A stretch of DNA of 64,000 bases, from assembly GCF_018687455.1 (NCBI RefSeq), contig NZ_CP061291.1, positions 124,001-188,000 of the forward strand. The letters are read 5' to 3'. Made by a program: the position numbers and the translations under genes. The stretch is from Polynucleobacter sp. TSB-Sco08W16. Lineage in GTDB: Bacteria; Pseudomonadota; Gammaproteobacteria; Burkholderiales; Burkholderiaceae. Within the stretch, counting starts at the first letter, position 1, and every line of letters begins with the position of its first letter. The notes beneath the pieces were generated by a model, which did no database searches, had not been told where the DNA came from, and saw only the letters and a program-made list of their open reading frames with translations. Below, piece by piece: positions 18,304 through 27,235 of this stretch.

Positions 18304-19028
18304 TAGGCTTTTCCTGACCTTCCCAACTCTGTGCGCATTGCGTCAATGACTTGAGTGTAATTTTCTTTTCCGAAAATAGCCGAGCCTGCAACAAAAGTAT
18401 CTGCGCCTGCTTGAGCAACTTGTGCAATGTTGTCGACCTTAATTCCGCCATCAACTTCAAGACGAATATGACGGCCAGTTTCAGCTTCATAACGATCTAA
18501 GCGAGCGCGTACTTGAGCAATCTTTTGCAAGGTGCTAGGAATAAATGATTGACCACCAAAGCCAGGATTGACAGACATCAGCAGAACTAAATCAAGCAAC
18601 TCAAGAGTGTGATCTAAATGATCAAGAGGGGTTGCTGGATTGAAAACCAACCCGGCTTGACAGCCTTGATCACGAATTAAATTTAATGTGCGATTCACGT
18701 GAGGACTCGCCTCTGGATGAAAGCTAATGAGATTAGCGCCAGCTTTTGCAAAGTCAGGAACGATGCGATCCACCGGTTCAATCATTAAGTGAACATCAAT
18801 GACGGCAGGTTTTCCGTCTTTACTCGCGTAAGGGCGAATAGCCTCACAAACCAAGGGGCCAATTGTGAGGTTAGGGACGTAATGGTTATCCATCACATCG
18901 AAGTGAATCCAGTCTGCGCCGGCCACTAAAACATCCTGCACTTCCTTGCCCAAACAGGCAAAGTCAGCTGACAAAATGGAGGGGGCAATCAGAAATTGAC
19001 GATTTGATGGTGTTTTTTGGCTTTCCAT
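18303..19028 (-). CDS. rpe: Ribulose-phosphate 3-epimerase
   Basis: A 241-residue TIM-barrel metalloenzyme interconverting D-ribulose 5-phosphate and D-xylulose 5-phosphate. It has IAPSILSADFACLG at the start, the metal ligands and catalytic Asp in WIHFDVMDNHYVPNLTIGP, VHLMIE, SVNPGFGGQSF and EVDGGI. It heads the rpe-trpEGDC transcription unit and starts 49 bp from the divergent apaG start. Its stop shares a base with the trpE frame. No phosphoglycolate phosphatase (gph) gene lies between it and trpE. Confidence 0.97.
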   Translation of the reverse strand: MESQKTPSNRQFLIAPSILSADFACLGKEVQDVLVAGADWIHFDVMDNHYVPNLTIGPLVCEAIRPYASKDGKPAVIDVHLMIEPVDRIVPDFAKAGANLISFHPEASPHVNRTLNLIRDQGCQAGLVFNPATPLDHLDHTLELLDLVLLMSVNPGFGGQSFIPSTLQKIAQVRARLDRYEAETGRHIRLEVDGGIKVDNIAQVAQAGADTFVAGSAIFGKENYTQVIDAMRTELGRSGKA

Positions 19029-19077
19029 CCCTAGATTCTAGCTTGCAGTTGACCTTAGGATGGAGCAGAATTCGAGC

Positions 19078-19452
19078 ATGAACCCCCATGAAATCAGCAT
19101 TACGGTTAAGACCCAGTATCTTCCAGACCAATCTGACCCAGATAATCGCCAATTTTCCTTTGCCTATACGGTAACGATCCGCAATACAGGATCGGCCAGC
19201 ATTCAGCTGATTGCCCGCCATTGGTTCATTACGGATGGGGATAACGATGTCCAAGAGGTAAAAGGTCTGGGGGTGGTTGGACAGCAGCCCCTATTGCGTT
19301 CCGGGGAGCATTTTGAGTACACCAGTTGGGCTACCCTCCCAACGCCGGCTGGCACGATGCGTGGTGAGTATTTTTGTGTCACGGAAGAGGCGCAGTTCTT
19401 TCAGGCCCCAATTCCAGAATTTGCCTTGGTCATGCCGCGCACACTGCACTAA
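19078..19452 (+). CDS. apaG: ApaG protein
   Basis: A 124-residue single-domain fibronectin-like protein. Diagnostic parts are the DNRQFSFAYTVTIRNTG strand pair, LIARHWFITDGDNDVQEVKGLGVVGQQPLL and the ending YFCVTEEAQFFQAPIPEFAL. The frame is open to ATG 19060, but ATG 19078 gives the same N-terminal spacing as E. coli ApaG and the usual length, so I prefer it. The biochemical role is not settled; E. coli mutants affect cobalt resistance and magnesium efflux. It is divergent from rpe. Confidence 0.9.
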   Translation: MNPHEISITVKTQYLPDQSDPDNRQFSFAYTVTIRNTGSASIQLIARHWFITDGDNDVQEVKGLGVVGQQPLLRSGEHFEYTSWATLPTPAGTMRGEYFCVTEEAQFFQAPIPEFALVMPRTLH

Positions 19453-19476
19453 GCGTGGTGGACAAAGCGCTGGAAA

Positions 19477-19590
19477 TTATTTTTTGCCTTTACCGGTCCA
19501 CAAGACAATAAACAATAAGAGCCCCAAGGCAATAGCGCCTTCAATGACAAACAGTAGCATTGGGTATTCATCGAGTAAATTGGCAATCAT
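19477..19590 (-). CDS. Possible 37-residue single-pass membrane protein
   Basis: A short frame (ATG 19590, TAA 19477) encodes a peptide with an acidic N-terminus (MIANLLDEYP), one long hydrophobic helix (about residues 11-31) and a Lys-rich tail TGKGKK, which fits an N-out/C-in membrane protein by the positive-inside rule. It occupies the apaG-mltA gap on the opposite strand, and its ATG overlaps the mltA ATG by two bases. No Shine-Dalgarno is evident, and an in-frame stop lies a short way upstream, so the start is fixed if the gene is real. I do not recognise a family. The only support is composition and the fit to the gap. Confidence 0.42.
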   Translation of the reverse strand: MIANLLDEYPMLLFVIEGAIALGLLLFIVLWTGKGKK

Positions 19591-20719
19591 GATTTCTAAA
19601 TTTAAATTGTTTCAAGTAAGTGTATTCGCTATTGTCTTTGCCAACTTGCTTGCTGCCTGTTCCACTCCTCCCACGCGCGGAACGGGGTATCGATCTAATA
19701 GCTCGGGCGCTGCACCTTCTACCTATAGCTCATCGATTGCCAGTTTTAGTGCCGTCTCATGGCAGGCACTACCTGGTTGGCAGGAGGATGATCTAACCCA
19801 AGCATGGCCAGCGTGGCTCAAGAGTTGCGATGCCTTGCGTAGGCGTAGTAGCGAAGTGAATTGGCGTCAGGTCTGCGCGCAGGCCACAAGCCTCTCAGGT
19901 CGTGATGAGCAGGCTATTCGCCGATATTTTGAGAATTATTTTCAGGCATATGAAATTCGAAATAACTCTAGAAGTGAGACAGGGTTGGTCACTGGTTATT
20001 ACGAGCCTGTGATGAATGGATCATTAATGCGTTCAAGCGTTTACAGCGTACCGCTTTACGCTTATCCAAACGCTTGGAAAAAAATGAAACCGAACCCAGG
20101 CCCAACCCGAGCTGACTTAATAGCTTCGGGCATGCTGAAAGGGTCTGAAATCGCCTGGGTGCAAGACCCTGTAGCTGCTGCATTTATGCAAATACAAGGC
20201 TCAGGAAAAATTCGTCTTGAAGATGGGCGCGTAATGCGTTTAGGCTTTGCAGGAACTAATGATCAACCATTTAAATCATTTGCTCAGTGGCTTCTAGATC
20301 ATAAAGAGATCACCCGAAGTGAAGCTACGATGCAAGGTATTTCGCAATGGGCAAGGCGTAATCCCGATCGCGTCAACGAGATGCTCAATGCCAACCCTCG
20401 CTTTGTATTTTTTAAAGAGCTGCCGGGTAATGTGGAGGCAGATTTAGGTCCTAATGGTGCACTAGGCGTGCCCTTGACTGCTGAACGCAGTATTGCGATT
20501 GATCTACAGGCAATGCCCTTGGGTGCCCCAGTATTTTTAGCCACAACTAAGCCATTAAGTACTCAGCCATTACAGAAACTCGTTATGGCGCAAGATACTG
20601 GCAAGGCCATTGTGGGGGGTGTCAGAGCTGATTACTATTGGGGATCAGGTGAGGCTGCCGGGGAAATGGCGGGGCGGATGAAACAAAATGGCAAGATGTG
20701 GCTATTACTGCCCCGTTAA
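19589..20719 (+). CDS. mltA: Membrane-bound lytic murein transglycosylase A
   Basis: From ATG 19589 the protein is 376 residues and begins with a lipoprotein signal ending in the lipobox LAAC (Cys about residue 24), so it is anchored in the outer membrane. The MltA domain carries GLVTGYYEPVMNGS and IQGSGKIRLEDG, and the C-terminal 3D domain has the Asp residues of AQDTGKAIVGGVRADYYWGSGEAAG. It cleaves the MurNAc-GlcNAc bond with formation of 1,6-anhydroMurNAc. The frame is open further upstream to 19277, but that extension overlaps apaG and would bury the signal peptide, so I reject it. No strong ribosome-binding site is visible. Confidence 0.95.
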   Translation: MISKFKLFQVSVFAIVFANLLAACSTPPTRGTGYRSNSSGAAPSTYSSSIASFSAVSWQALPGWQEDDLTQAWPAWLKSCDALRRRSSEVNWRQVCAQATSLSGRDEQAIRRYFENYFQAYEIRNNSRSETGLVTGYYEPVMNGSLMRSSVYSVPLYAYPNAWKKMKPNPGPTRADLIASGMLKGSEIAWVQDPVAAAFMQIQGSGKIRLEDGRVMRLGFAGTNDQPFKSFAQWLLDHKEITRSEATMQGISQWARRNPDRVNEMLNANPRFVFFKELPGNVEADLGPNGALGVPLTAERSIAIDLQAMPLGAPVFLATTKPLSTQPLQKLVMAQDTGKAIVGGVRADYYWGSGEAAGEMAGRMKQNGKMWLLLPR

Positions 20720-20744
20720 TGAACGACACATTAGAAAGAAATCT

Positions 20745-21521
20745 ATGAGCTACAAAACAATTTTGACTGAAGTTGAGGGCAAGGTTGCCACTATCACTTT
20801 GAATCGTCCTGAGGTGCTCAATGCACTTAATGATGAATTAATGGATGAGCTCGGTGCGGCCTTGCTAGCGTTTGATGCTGATGACAATATCGGTTGCATC
20901 ATCGTTACTGGTAGTGAGAAAGCATTTGCAGCAGGCGCTGACATAGCATCAATGGCAAAGCGTAGCTTGCAAGATGTATACCGCCATAATTTTATTTCTC
21001 GCAATTGGGAGCATATGCGGCAAGTTCGTAAGCCCGTGATTGCTGCGGTCTCAGGATATGCGTTGGGTGGTGGCTGTGAGTTGGCAATGATGTGTGACAC
21101 CATCATGGCGGCTGATAACGCAAAGTTTGCGCAACCAGAAATAAAGTTAGGCATCATTCCCGGCGCAGGAGGCACCCAACGTTTGCCACGTGCAGTATCG
21201 AAAGCGAAGGCAATGGATTTGGCTTTAACGGGCCGCATGATGGATGCCTTAGAAGCAGAGCGCGCAGGCTTGGTGGCGCGAATATTTCCAAAGGCAGATT
21301 TATTGAAGGAAGTAAAAGCAATTGCTAAGGATATTGCAGATATGCCTTTACTGACTACCATGATGACAAAAGAAGCGGTAAATACCGCTTACGAAACTAC
21401 GCTCTCAGAAGGAATTCATTTCGAGCGTCGTTTGTTTCATGCTTGCTTTGCTACAAATGATCAAAAAGAGGGTATGGCAGCATTTATGGAAAAACGCCCT
21501 GCCAAATTTACGAACTCTTAA
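20745..21521 (+). CDS. Enoyl-CoA hydratase/crotonase family
   Basis: Taking ATG 20745 (preceded by AGAAAGAAA), the protein is 258 residues, normal for a short-chain enoyl-CoA hydratase. It has the oxyanion-hole segments EKAFAAGADI and AVSGYALGGGCELAMMCD (the first catalytic Glu in GCEL) and the second Glu in FAQPEIKLGIIPGAGGTQRLPR. Both acid residues are present, so hydratase activity on 2-enoyl-CoAs is likely, in fatty-acid or amino-acid breakdown. It starts 25 bp after mltA and converges with the M20 gene 5 bp downstream. Confidence 0.92.
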   Translation: MSYKTILTEVEGKVATITLNRPEVLNALNDELMDELGAALLAFDADDNIGCIIVTGSEKAFAAGADIASMAKRSLQDVYRHNFISRNWEHMRQVRKPVIAAVSGYALGGGCELAMMCDTIMAADNAKFAQPEIKLGIIPGAGGTQRLPRAVSKAKAMDLALTGRMMDALEAERAGLVARIFPKADLLKEVKAIAKDIADMPLLTTMMTKEAVNTAYETTLSEGIHFERRLFHACFATNDQKEGMAAFMEKRPAKFTNS

Positions 21522-21526
21522 TTTGC

Positions 21527-22723
21527 CTAATTTTTTTCTAGGTAGCGTTGAGCTAGTTTGACCCAGTAGCTCACGCCTACCGGTATCAAGGCATCATTGA
21601 AGTCATAGGAGGGGTTGTGTAGGTGGCATGGCCCCATACCGTGACCTACCGAGCGATGATCTCCATCCCCATTGCCTAAAAAGACATAACAACCAGGCTT
21701 TTCAAGCAACATGAATGCAAAGTCTTCCGCACCCATAGTTGGATCAATAGAGGTGTCAACATTTTGCTTGCCAACTAATTCACTCATTACTTCACTGGCA
21801 AATTCAACTTCAGTTTCATGATTGATTAATGGTGGATAGTTTCTGGAAAAGCGAATGTCCGCTTGGCAATCAAATGCACTGGCAACACTGTGGGCAATTT
21901 CTCTTAAGCGTTGTTCAATCAAGTCCAATACTTCAAGCGTAAATGTACGTACGGTACCGCCAATAAAAGCACTATCGGGGATAACATTACTGGTCTCCCC
22001 CGCATGAAATTGAGTAACAGAGAGAACAGCTGCATCTACGGGACGCTTATTGCGTGTAATGATGCTCTGCAGTGCCAGCACCACTTGTGCTCCAGTTAAT
22101 ACGGGATCAGCACTGTTGTGGGGAAGGGCGGCGTGACCACCTCTACCGGTAATGGTGATTTCAAAAGCATTGCTCGATGCCATCATCGGGCCTGCTGTCA
22201 CACCAAAATGACCCTCTCCTAAGCCTGGCCAGTTATGGAGCCCAAATACGGCATCGCAAGGAAACTGTGTGAAGAGGCCATCTTTAATCATTTCGCGAGC
22301 TCCAGCACCACCTTCTTCAGCTGGTTGAAAAATAAAAATCACCGTACCCTTGAAGTCACGATTATTTGATAAATACTGCGCAGCTCCCAAGAGCATTGCG
22401 GTGTGACCATCATGCCCGCAAGCATGCATTTTTCCGGGATTAAGTGATGCGTGTGCGAAGTTATTGTGTTCTTGAAGTGGTAGCGCATCCATGTCAGCCC
22501 GCAAGCCAATCATCTTGCCTGGTCCTAAATCTCCATCTAGGCGACCAACAACTCCCGTTTTACCCATGCCACGAAAAACAGAGATCCCCCAACTTGATAG
22601 TGCTTCCGCAACTAAATCAGCTGTACGGTTTTCTTCGAAACGCAATTCAGGATGAGCATGAATATTGCGTCGAATATCTTGGATCGCTTCTGTGGATTCA
22701 ATAATTTCTGGAAGTAAATGCAT
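21527..22723 (-). CDS. M20 family amidohydrolase (hippurate hydrolase-like)
   Basis: A 398-residue di-metal hydrolase. It shows IRRNIHAHPELRFEENRTADLV, the HACGHDGHTAMLLGAA segment (Cys/His ligands), the catalytic EEGG in FQPAEEGGAGAREMI and FGLHNWPGL. These are the marks of the M20D amidohydrolases (hippurate hydrolase, N-acyl-amino-acid amidohydrolases, IAA-amino acid hydrolases). It should cleave an N-acyl or amide bond of a small molecule in the cytoplasm; the natural substrate is unknown. It lies 71 bp downstream of bioD on the same strand. Confidence 0.92.
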   Translation of the reverse strand: MHLLPEIIESTEAIQDIRRNIHAHPELRFEENRTADLVAEALSSWGISVFRGMGKTGVVGRLDGDLGPGKMIGLRADMDALPLQEHNNFAHASLNPGKMHACGHDGHTAMLLGAAQYLSNNRDFKGTVIFIFQPAEEGGAGAREMIKDGLFTQFPCDAVFGLHNWPGLGEGHFGVTAGPMMASSNAFEITITGRGGHAALPHNSADPVLTGAQVVLALQSIITRNKRPVDAAVLSVTQFHAGETSNVIPDSAFIGGTVRTFTLEVLDLIEQRLREIAHSVASAFDCQADIRFSRNYPPLINHETEVEFASEVMSELVGKQNVDTSIDPTMGAEDFAFMLLEKPGCYVFLGNGDGDHRSVGHGMGPCHLHNPSYDFNDALIPVGVSYWVKLAQRYLEKN

Positions 22724-22794
22724 ACCTTCATCTTATCTGAAAGTAACCTGAGACGCACTCTAGTTGGCGTTTACAGGGGAATTACAGCGATGAA

Positions 22795-23520
22795 TTAAGT
22801 GTTATTACTAGGTAGTTGAATGTACTTTGCAGCAAATTGAAGTGCTTCAAGTGAATAAGGACTGTTTTCGGGCTTTTTAAGTGCCTGTGTTAGCTCAGGA
22901 ATGAGACCTAAAAAAGGCGCAGCAATTTTAGATTGAAGCGTCTGAATGTTTTCCGTCAGTAAGGGCATCTCTTGGGATAGGGTATTGCCGATCCAGCCAG
23001 CAATGTTTAGCTTGCGCACTTTCAGGGCCTCTATTGTGAGAAGCGCATGATTAATGCAGCCCAATTTCATACCCACAACCAGAATGACAGGTAAGTTAAT
23101 TTCTTGCGCAAAGTCACTCAAATTTTCTTGTTCATTGATGGGGGTTAAAAAACCACCAGCGCCTTCGACTACAACATCATCACTTTCTCTAAGAATAGCG
23201 TCATAGGCTAGCAGCATGGTGCTTAGTTCAAGGCGAAGACTGTTGGCTTTAGCCACTAAGTGAGGTGCTGCAGGGCTATCTAAAACATAAGGACATAAAT
23301 TCAATTGTCCAGGGGCTAAATTTGAGGCAATACGTAGAGTTTCTAAATCTTCGTTGAGTGATCGACCATCTTTGCTGTGGTAGGTACCAGCAACCACAGG
23401 CTTAAAACCAAGCACTTGTTTACCCTGTTCTCGAAGTTTGAGAATCAAGGCACCGCTGACTAAAGTTTTGCCAACTTCAGTATCTGTTCCGGTAACAAAA
23501 AATCCAGAGGTTTTACTCAT
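22795..23520 (-). CDS. bioD: Dethiobiotin synthetase
   Basis: A 241-residue ATP-dependent ligase that closes the ureido ring of dethiobiotin. The P-loop GTDTEVGKT is close to the N-terminus, followed by the GFKPVVAGT strand and VVEGAGGFLTPINE. ATG 23520 overlaps the end of bioF by 8 bp; an ATG three codons further upstream (23529) is also possible. It is the last gene of the bioA-bioF-bioD run. Confidence 0.96.
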   Translation of the reverse strand: MSKTSGFFVTGTDTEVGKTLVSGALILKLREQGKQVLGFKPVVAGTYHSKDGRSLNEDLETLRIASNLAPGQLNLCPYVLDSPAAPHLVAKANSLRLELSTMLLAYDAILRESDDVVVEGAGGFLTPINEQENLSDFAQEINLPVILVVGMKLGCINHALLTIEALKVRKLNIAGWIGNTLSQEMPLLTENIQTLQSKIAAPFLGLIPELTQALKKPENSPYSLEALQFAAKYIQLPSNNT

Positions 23521-24751
23521 CACACACATTCTTCATTGCTAGTTCTTCAATTGACTGCAGTGTTGTGATGAGTCCGCGCAGGTCCTCTTCGCTATGATTT
23601 GCTGACAAAGTAATGCGTAAACGAGAGCTTCCGACAGGGACGGTGGGCGGCCGAATCGCCGGAATCCAATACCCCGCCTCATCAAGTAATTTAGCTGCTA
23701 ACAAGGCATTGGCATTACTACCCAAAATGACTGGTTGAATGGGTGTGTTTGAGGAAAATTTTTCCCAGCTTGAGAAGTTCATTTCTTTTTGCCAGATATC
23801 AATCAAGCTCTTTAATTGGGTGCGACGTTTTTTGCCCTCATCAGATTCAATAATGTCCAGACTTTTAAGTAGGGCATGTGCAATTGCAGGGGGTGTCGCT
23901 GTACTGTAAATATAAGGACGCCCCTTTTGTATCAGCCACTCAATGAAAGCGTTTTGGGCGCAGATAAAGGCGCCACTTACTCCAGCTGCTTTACCCAAAG
24001 TACCAATGTAGATGATTCGATTAGAGTAAATATTTTCTTGCTCTAATAATCCATGTCCTCGTTCGCCTAAGACGCCAAAGCCATGGGCATCATCAACTAG
24101 GAGCAGTGCATCGTATTGTTCGGCAATCGCAAGCAATTCTTTAAAGGGGGCTACATCGCCATCCATACTAAAAACACCGTCAATCACAATCAGTTTTAAA
24201 GGTTTGGCATCTTGTTTTAACGCTTCAACTAATGACTCTAGTTGCTTGTGATCAAAGAGTGTCACTGTTGCATTAGTCTGGGCGCTCGCTAAGCGTATAC
24301 CATCTATGAGAGAGGCATGATTGAGTTTGGCTGAATAGAGGCTGGCATTGCTTTTTGGCGCTAGCCTAGTCAAACCAGTAATCGCAGTTAAGTTTGCAAG
24401 GTAACCAGTGCTAAAAAATAGCGCTTGAGCATTTGGGATGTGAGAGCTCTGAAAAGAGGCTAAACGTTTTTCCAGTAGCTCGTGCGCAATACTATGACCA
24501 CTGATAAGGTGCGAAGCGCCGCTTCCAGCCCCATATTTTCTCGCGCCCTCAGCTAGGGCACTGGCAATCTCGGGATGACTGGCAAGGCCTAAGTAATCAT
24601 TGCTACAAAATGCTTTTAGCTCACGATTCTCCACTAAGGCCTTAGTGTCGCAAGGGGATTGGGTAACGCGTAGCTTGCGCTTGAGTAATTGCAAGTCTAA
24701 ATCTGCAATTTGGTCTTCTGCTAGTTTGAGTGCGCTGAAAGACTTAGTCAT
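23513..24751 (-). CDS. bioF: 8-amino-7-oxononanoate synthase
   Basis: A 412-residue PLP enzyme of the alpha-oxoamine synthase family that condenses pimeloyl-ACP/CoA with alanine. It has CSNDYLGLASHPEI, GSGASHLISGHS, VDDAHGFGVLGERGHG and the PLP-lysine segment YIGTLGKAAGVSGAF. Its start overlaps bioA by 8 bp and its end overlaps bioD, consistent with one transcript. Confidence 0.97.
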   Translation of the reverse strand: MTKSFSALKLAEDQIADLDLQLLKRKLRVTQSPCDTKALVENRELKAFCSNDYLGLASHPEIASALAEGARKYGAGSGASHLISGHSIAHELLEKRLASFQSSHIPNAQALFFSTGYLANLTAITGLTRLAPKSNASLYSAKLNHASLIDGIRLASAQTNATVTLFDHKQLESLVEALKQDAKPLKLIVIDGVFSMDGDVAPFKELLAIAEQYDALLLVDDAHGFGVLGERGHGLLEQENIYSNRIIYIGTLGKAAGVSGAFICAQNAFIEWLIQKGRPYIYSTATPPAIAHALLKSLDIIESDEGKKRRTQLKSLIDIWQKEMNFSSWEKFSSNTPIQPVILGSNANALLAAKLLDEAGYWIPAIRPPTVPVGSSRLRITLSANHSEEDLRGLITTLQSIEELAMKNVCDE

Positions 24752-26093
24752 GTAAAACCTGATTCAATGCACGTTGTACAGCTTGACCCATTTTTTCGGT
24801 CTCTTGCATAGTCAAAATATATGGAGGCATGACATAAATCGTATTGCCAATCGGGCGAATCAAAATACCTTCATCCAAACTCTTGGAAAACATCTCGCGA
24901 GGAAATGCACTGGCATTTCTTAATGCGGATTGTTTGACATCAAACGCAAGAATCATCCCTTGTTGACGCAGGTGTTCAATACGAGAATCTGTTCCTGCCC
25001 ATGCAAATGCATGTTTTAAATCTTGTGAGCGAGTAATATTTTTTTCAAGAATATTTTCTGTTTCAAAAATATCTAGACAAGCTAATGCCGCTGCGCAAGC
25101 AAGCGGATTGCCGGTATATGAATGTGAATGCAAAAAACCTTGTTTGGTTTGATCGCTATAAAACGTGCGATAAATTTTGTCAGTAGTCATGCAAAGGGAG
25201 AGGGGTAAATAGCCCCCACTAATTCCTTTAGAGAGAGTCAGAAAATCAGGCCAGATTTCAGCGTGCTCACAGGCAAAGAACTTGCCGCTGCGCCCGCATC
25301 CCACTGCAATCTCATCGGCAATAAGGTGGATTTCATAACGAGTGCATAGTTCCCTTACCAGGCGCAAATAGACAGGCGAATACATTGCCATTTGACCAGC
25401 GCACTGAACTAAGGGCTCAACAATCATCGCGGCAATCTGCTCATGCTCTCTGATAAATAGCTTCTCAAGTTCGCCGGCTGCTCGTCTTGCAACATCTTCT
25501 GCGCTTTCACCATTTTCAGCATTGCGTGCATCGGGTGACATGACTGTATGAACATCTTGTAAGAGGGATCCGTAGGCTTCACGAAAAATAGCAACGTCAG
25601 TTACTGCAAGCGCACCAAGGGTTTCACCGTGATAGCCATTTTCAAGACAAACAAACTTTTTCTTCTTGGGTTTATTGTGGAGTTGCCAAAAGTGATGACT
25701 CATTTTCAAGGCGATCTCAACTGCAGAAGCACCATCTGATGCATAAAACACATGCCCTAGATTTCCATTGGTAAGGGCAGAGAGTTTTTCAGAGAGTTGA
25801 ACTACTGGCGCATGTGTAAATCCAGCGAGCATCACATGCTCAATTTGGTCTAGTTGAGCTGTAATAGCTTGATTGATGCGCTCATTGGAGTGGCCAAATA
25901 GATTTGTCCACCAAGAGCTGATGCAATCAAGTAGTGCATTTCCCTGTTCATCGTACAGCCAGGCACCCTTGCCTTTAGCTATAGCAATCAAGGGGAGTGA
26001 TTCATGATGTTTCATCTGAGTACAGGGGTGCCAAACGGCAGCCAAGCTGCGATCAACGAGGGTGGGTTGATTTAGATCAGAAATAACCTTCAT
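24744..26093 (-). CDS. bioA: Adenosylmethionine-8-amino-7-oxononanoate aminotransferase
   Basis: With the start at ATG 26093 the protein is 449 residues (the frame is open to 26162, but that extension enters the start region of divergent bioB). It is a class III aminotransferase: WHPCTQMKHHE, the SSWWTNLFGHSNERIN segment typical of BioA, the DEIAVGCGRSGKFFACEHA cofactor strand and the PLP lysine in LTLSKGISGGYLPLS. It transfers the amino group from SAM to KAPA to give DAPA. A 89-bp gap with no recognisable BirA-type operator separates it from bioB. Confidence 0.96.
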   Translation of the reverse strand: MKVISDLNQPTLVDRSLAAVWHPCTQMKHHESLPLIAIAKGKGAWLYDEQGNALLDCISSWWTNLFGHSNERINQAITAQLDQIEHVMLAGFTHAPVVQLSEKLSALTNGNLGHVFYASDGASAVEIALKMSHHFWQLHNKPKKKKFVCLENGYHGETLGALAVTDVAIFREAYGSLLQDVHTVMSPDARNAENGESAEDVARRAAGELEKLFIREHEQIAAMIVEPLVQCAGQMAMYSPVYLRLVRELCTRYEIHLIADEIAVGCGRSGKFFACEHAEIWPDFLTLSKGISGGYLPLSLCMTTDKIYRTFYSDQTKQGFLHSHSYTGNPLACAAALACLDIFETENILEKNITRSQDLKHAFAWAGTDSRIEHLRQQGMILAFDVKQSALRNASAFPREMFSKSLDEGILIRPIGNTIYVMPPYILTMQETEKMGQAVQRALNQVLHD

Positions 26094-26182
26094 GTTTGAT
26101 ATTTGACCACTAGTTTTTCCTAATTTCGGCGTGTATCTGTTATGTTTATGCCTTGAATTCACTTATTTTCTGGAATTTGCCT

Positions 26183-27220
26183 ATGTTGGACGCCCAAACC
26201 ACTGAAAAACCCCTTACCTTAGTCAAATCTAAGGCTAATTTGCGCAAAGAGGTGGATGCCTCTGGTGAGTGGACCGTGTCTCAGATTGAGGCTCTATTCG
26301 CCCTTCCTTTCAATGAGCTCATGCTCAGGGCCCAAGAGTCCCATAAGCTGAATTTCCCTGAGGGTGATGTCGAGCTAGCTACTTTGTTGTCTATCAAGAC
26401 CGGTGGGTGCCCTGAAGACTGTGGATATTGTCCTCAAGCTGCTCGGTATGACACAGATGTCAAGGCCGAGAAGTTAATGGGCCTCGAAGAGGTTTTAGAG
26501 GCTGCGAAAGCGGCTAAAGCAGCAGGCTCTAACCGTTTCTGTATGGGTGCTGCATGGCGCGAACCTAAGGACCGTGATATTGAAAAAGTCACTGCCATGA
26601 TTAAGGGTGTTAAAGCTCTGGGTCTAGAGACTTGTGCAACATTAGGAATGCTAGAAGCGGATCAGGCGCAGGCCTTATCGGATGCAGGCTTAGATTTTTA
26701 TAACCACAATCTCGATACCAGTGAAGATTTTTATCGCTCAGTAATTTCTACCCGTGGATATCAAGATCGTTTGGATACGATTTCTAATGTTCGCTCAGCA
26801 GGCATGTCGGTTTGCTGTGGTGGAATTGTTGGCATGGGTGAATCACGCGAACAACGAGCAGCATTTTTGGCGCGCTTAGCAAACTTAAGTCCTTATCCTG
26901 AATCCGTTCCAATCAATCATTTGGTACCTGTTGCTGGCACTCCATTAGCAGATCAAAAGCCTTTAGATCCCCTTGAATTTGTGAGAACAATTGCAGTTGC
27001 ACGCATCACGATGCCAAAAGCACGCGTACGTTTATCTGCTGGTCGACAAGAGCTCGGAAGGGCCGTACAAGCTATGTGCTTCTTGGCTGGCGCCAATTCA
27101 ATTTTCTATGGTGAGCAACTACTCACTACCGGTAATCCCGAGGCAGAACAAGACCGTGAGCTCTTATCTGAGCTGGGCTTAAAGACAAAGCAAAGCTGTA
27201 AAGCTGAGGTTTTGGTCTAG
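26183..27220 (+). CDS. bioB: Biotin synthase
   Basis: A 345-residue radical SAM enzyme inserting sulfur into dethiobiotin. The CxxxCxxC cluster motif is at C76, C80 and C83 (GGCPEDCGYCPQ), and GLDFYNHNLDTS, SVCCGGIVGMGES and RLSAGRQELG carry further conserved residues of the auxiliary [2Fe-2S] site. ATG 26183 (MLDAQTT) is preferred over ATG 26153. It is divergent from bioA-F-D, so the biotin genes share one intergenic region, and it is followed 15 bp later by coq7. Confidence 0.97.
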   Translation: MLDAQTTEKPLTLVKSKANLRKEVDASGEWTVSQIEALFALPFNELMLRAQESHKLNFPEGDVELATLLSIKTGGCPEDCGYCPQAARYDTDVKAEKLMGLEEVLEAAKAAKAAGSNRFCMGAAWREPKDRDIEKVTAMIKGVKALGLETCATLGMLEADQAQALSDAGLDFYNHNLDTSEDFYRSVISTRGYQDRLDTISNVRSAGMSVCCGGIVGMGESREQRAAFLARLANLSPYPESVPINHLVPVAGTPLADQKPLDPLEFVRTIAVARITMPKARVRLSAGRQELGRAVQAMCFLAGANSIFYGEQLLTTGNPEAEQDRELLSELGLKTKQSCKAEVLV

Positions 27221-27235
27221 GCCTTTTTAGTTCTT

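Noticed and set aside
18300..18310. A trp leader peptide or attenuator before trpE
   Set aside because: trpE starts at the last base of rpe, leaving no leader.
19277..19588. N-terminal extension of mltA by 104 codons
   Set aside because: It overlaps apaG out of frame and would place the lipoprotein signal in the middle of the protein; ATG 19589 gives a correct signal peptide.
20750..21361. Long open frame of 203 codons on the minus strand
   Set aside because: It lies antisense to the enoyl-CoA hydratase gene, and its translation is low-complexity Ala/Ser-rich with no recognisable domain; it mirrors the codon pattern of the real gene.
26094..26182. BirA-type biotin operator between bioA and bioB
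   Set aside because: I looked for the TTGTAAAC/GTTTACAA inverted repeat and saw none; regulation of the biotin genes stays unknown.
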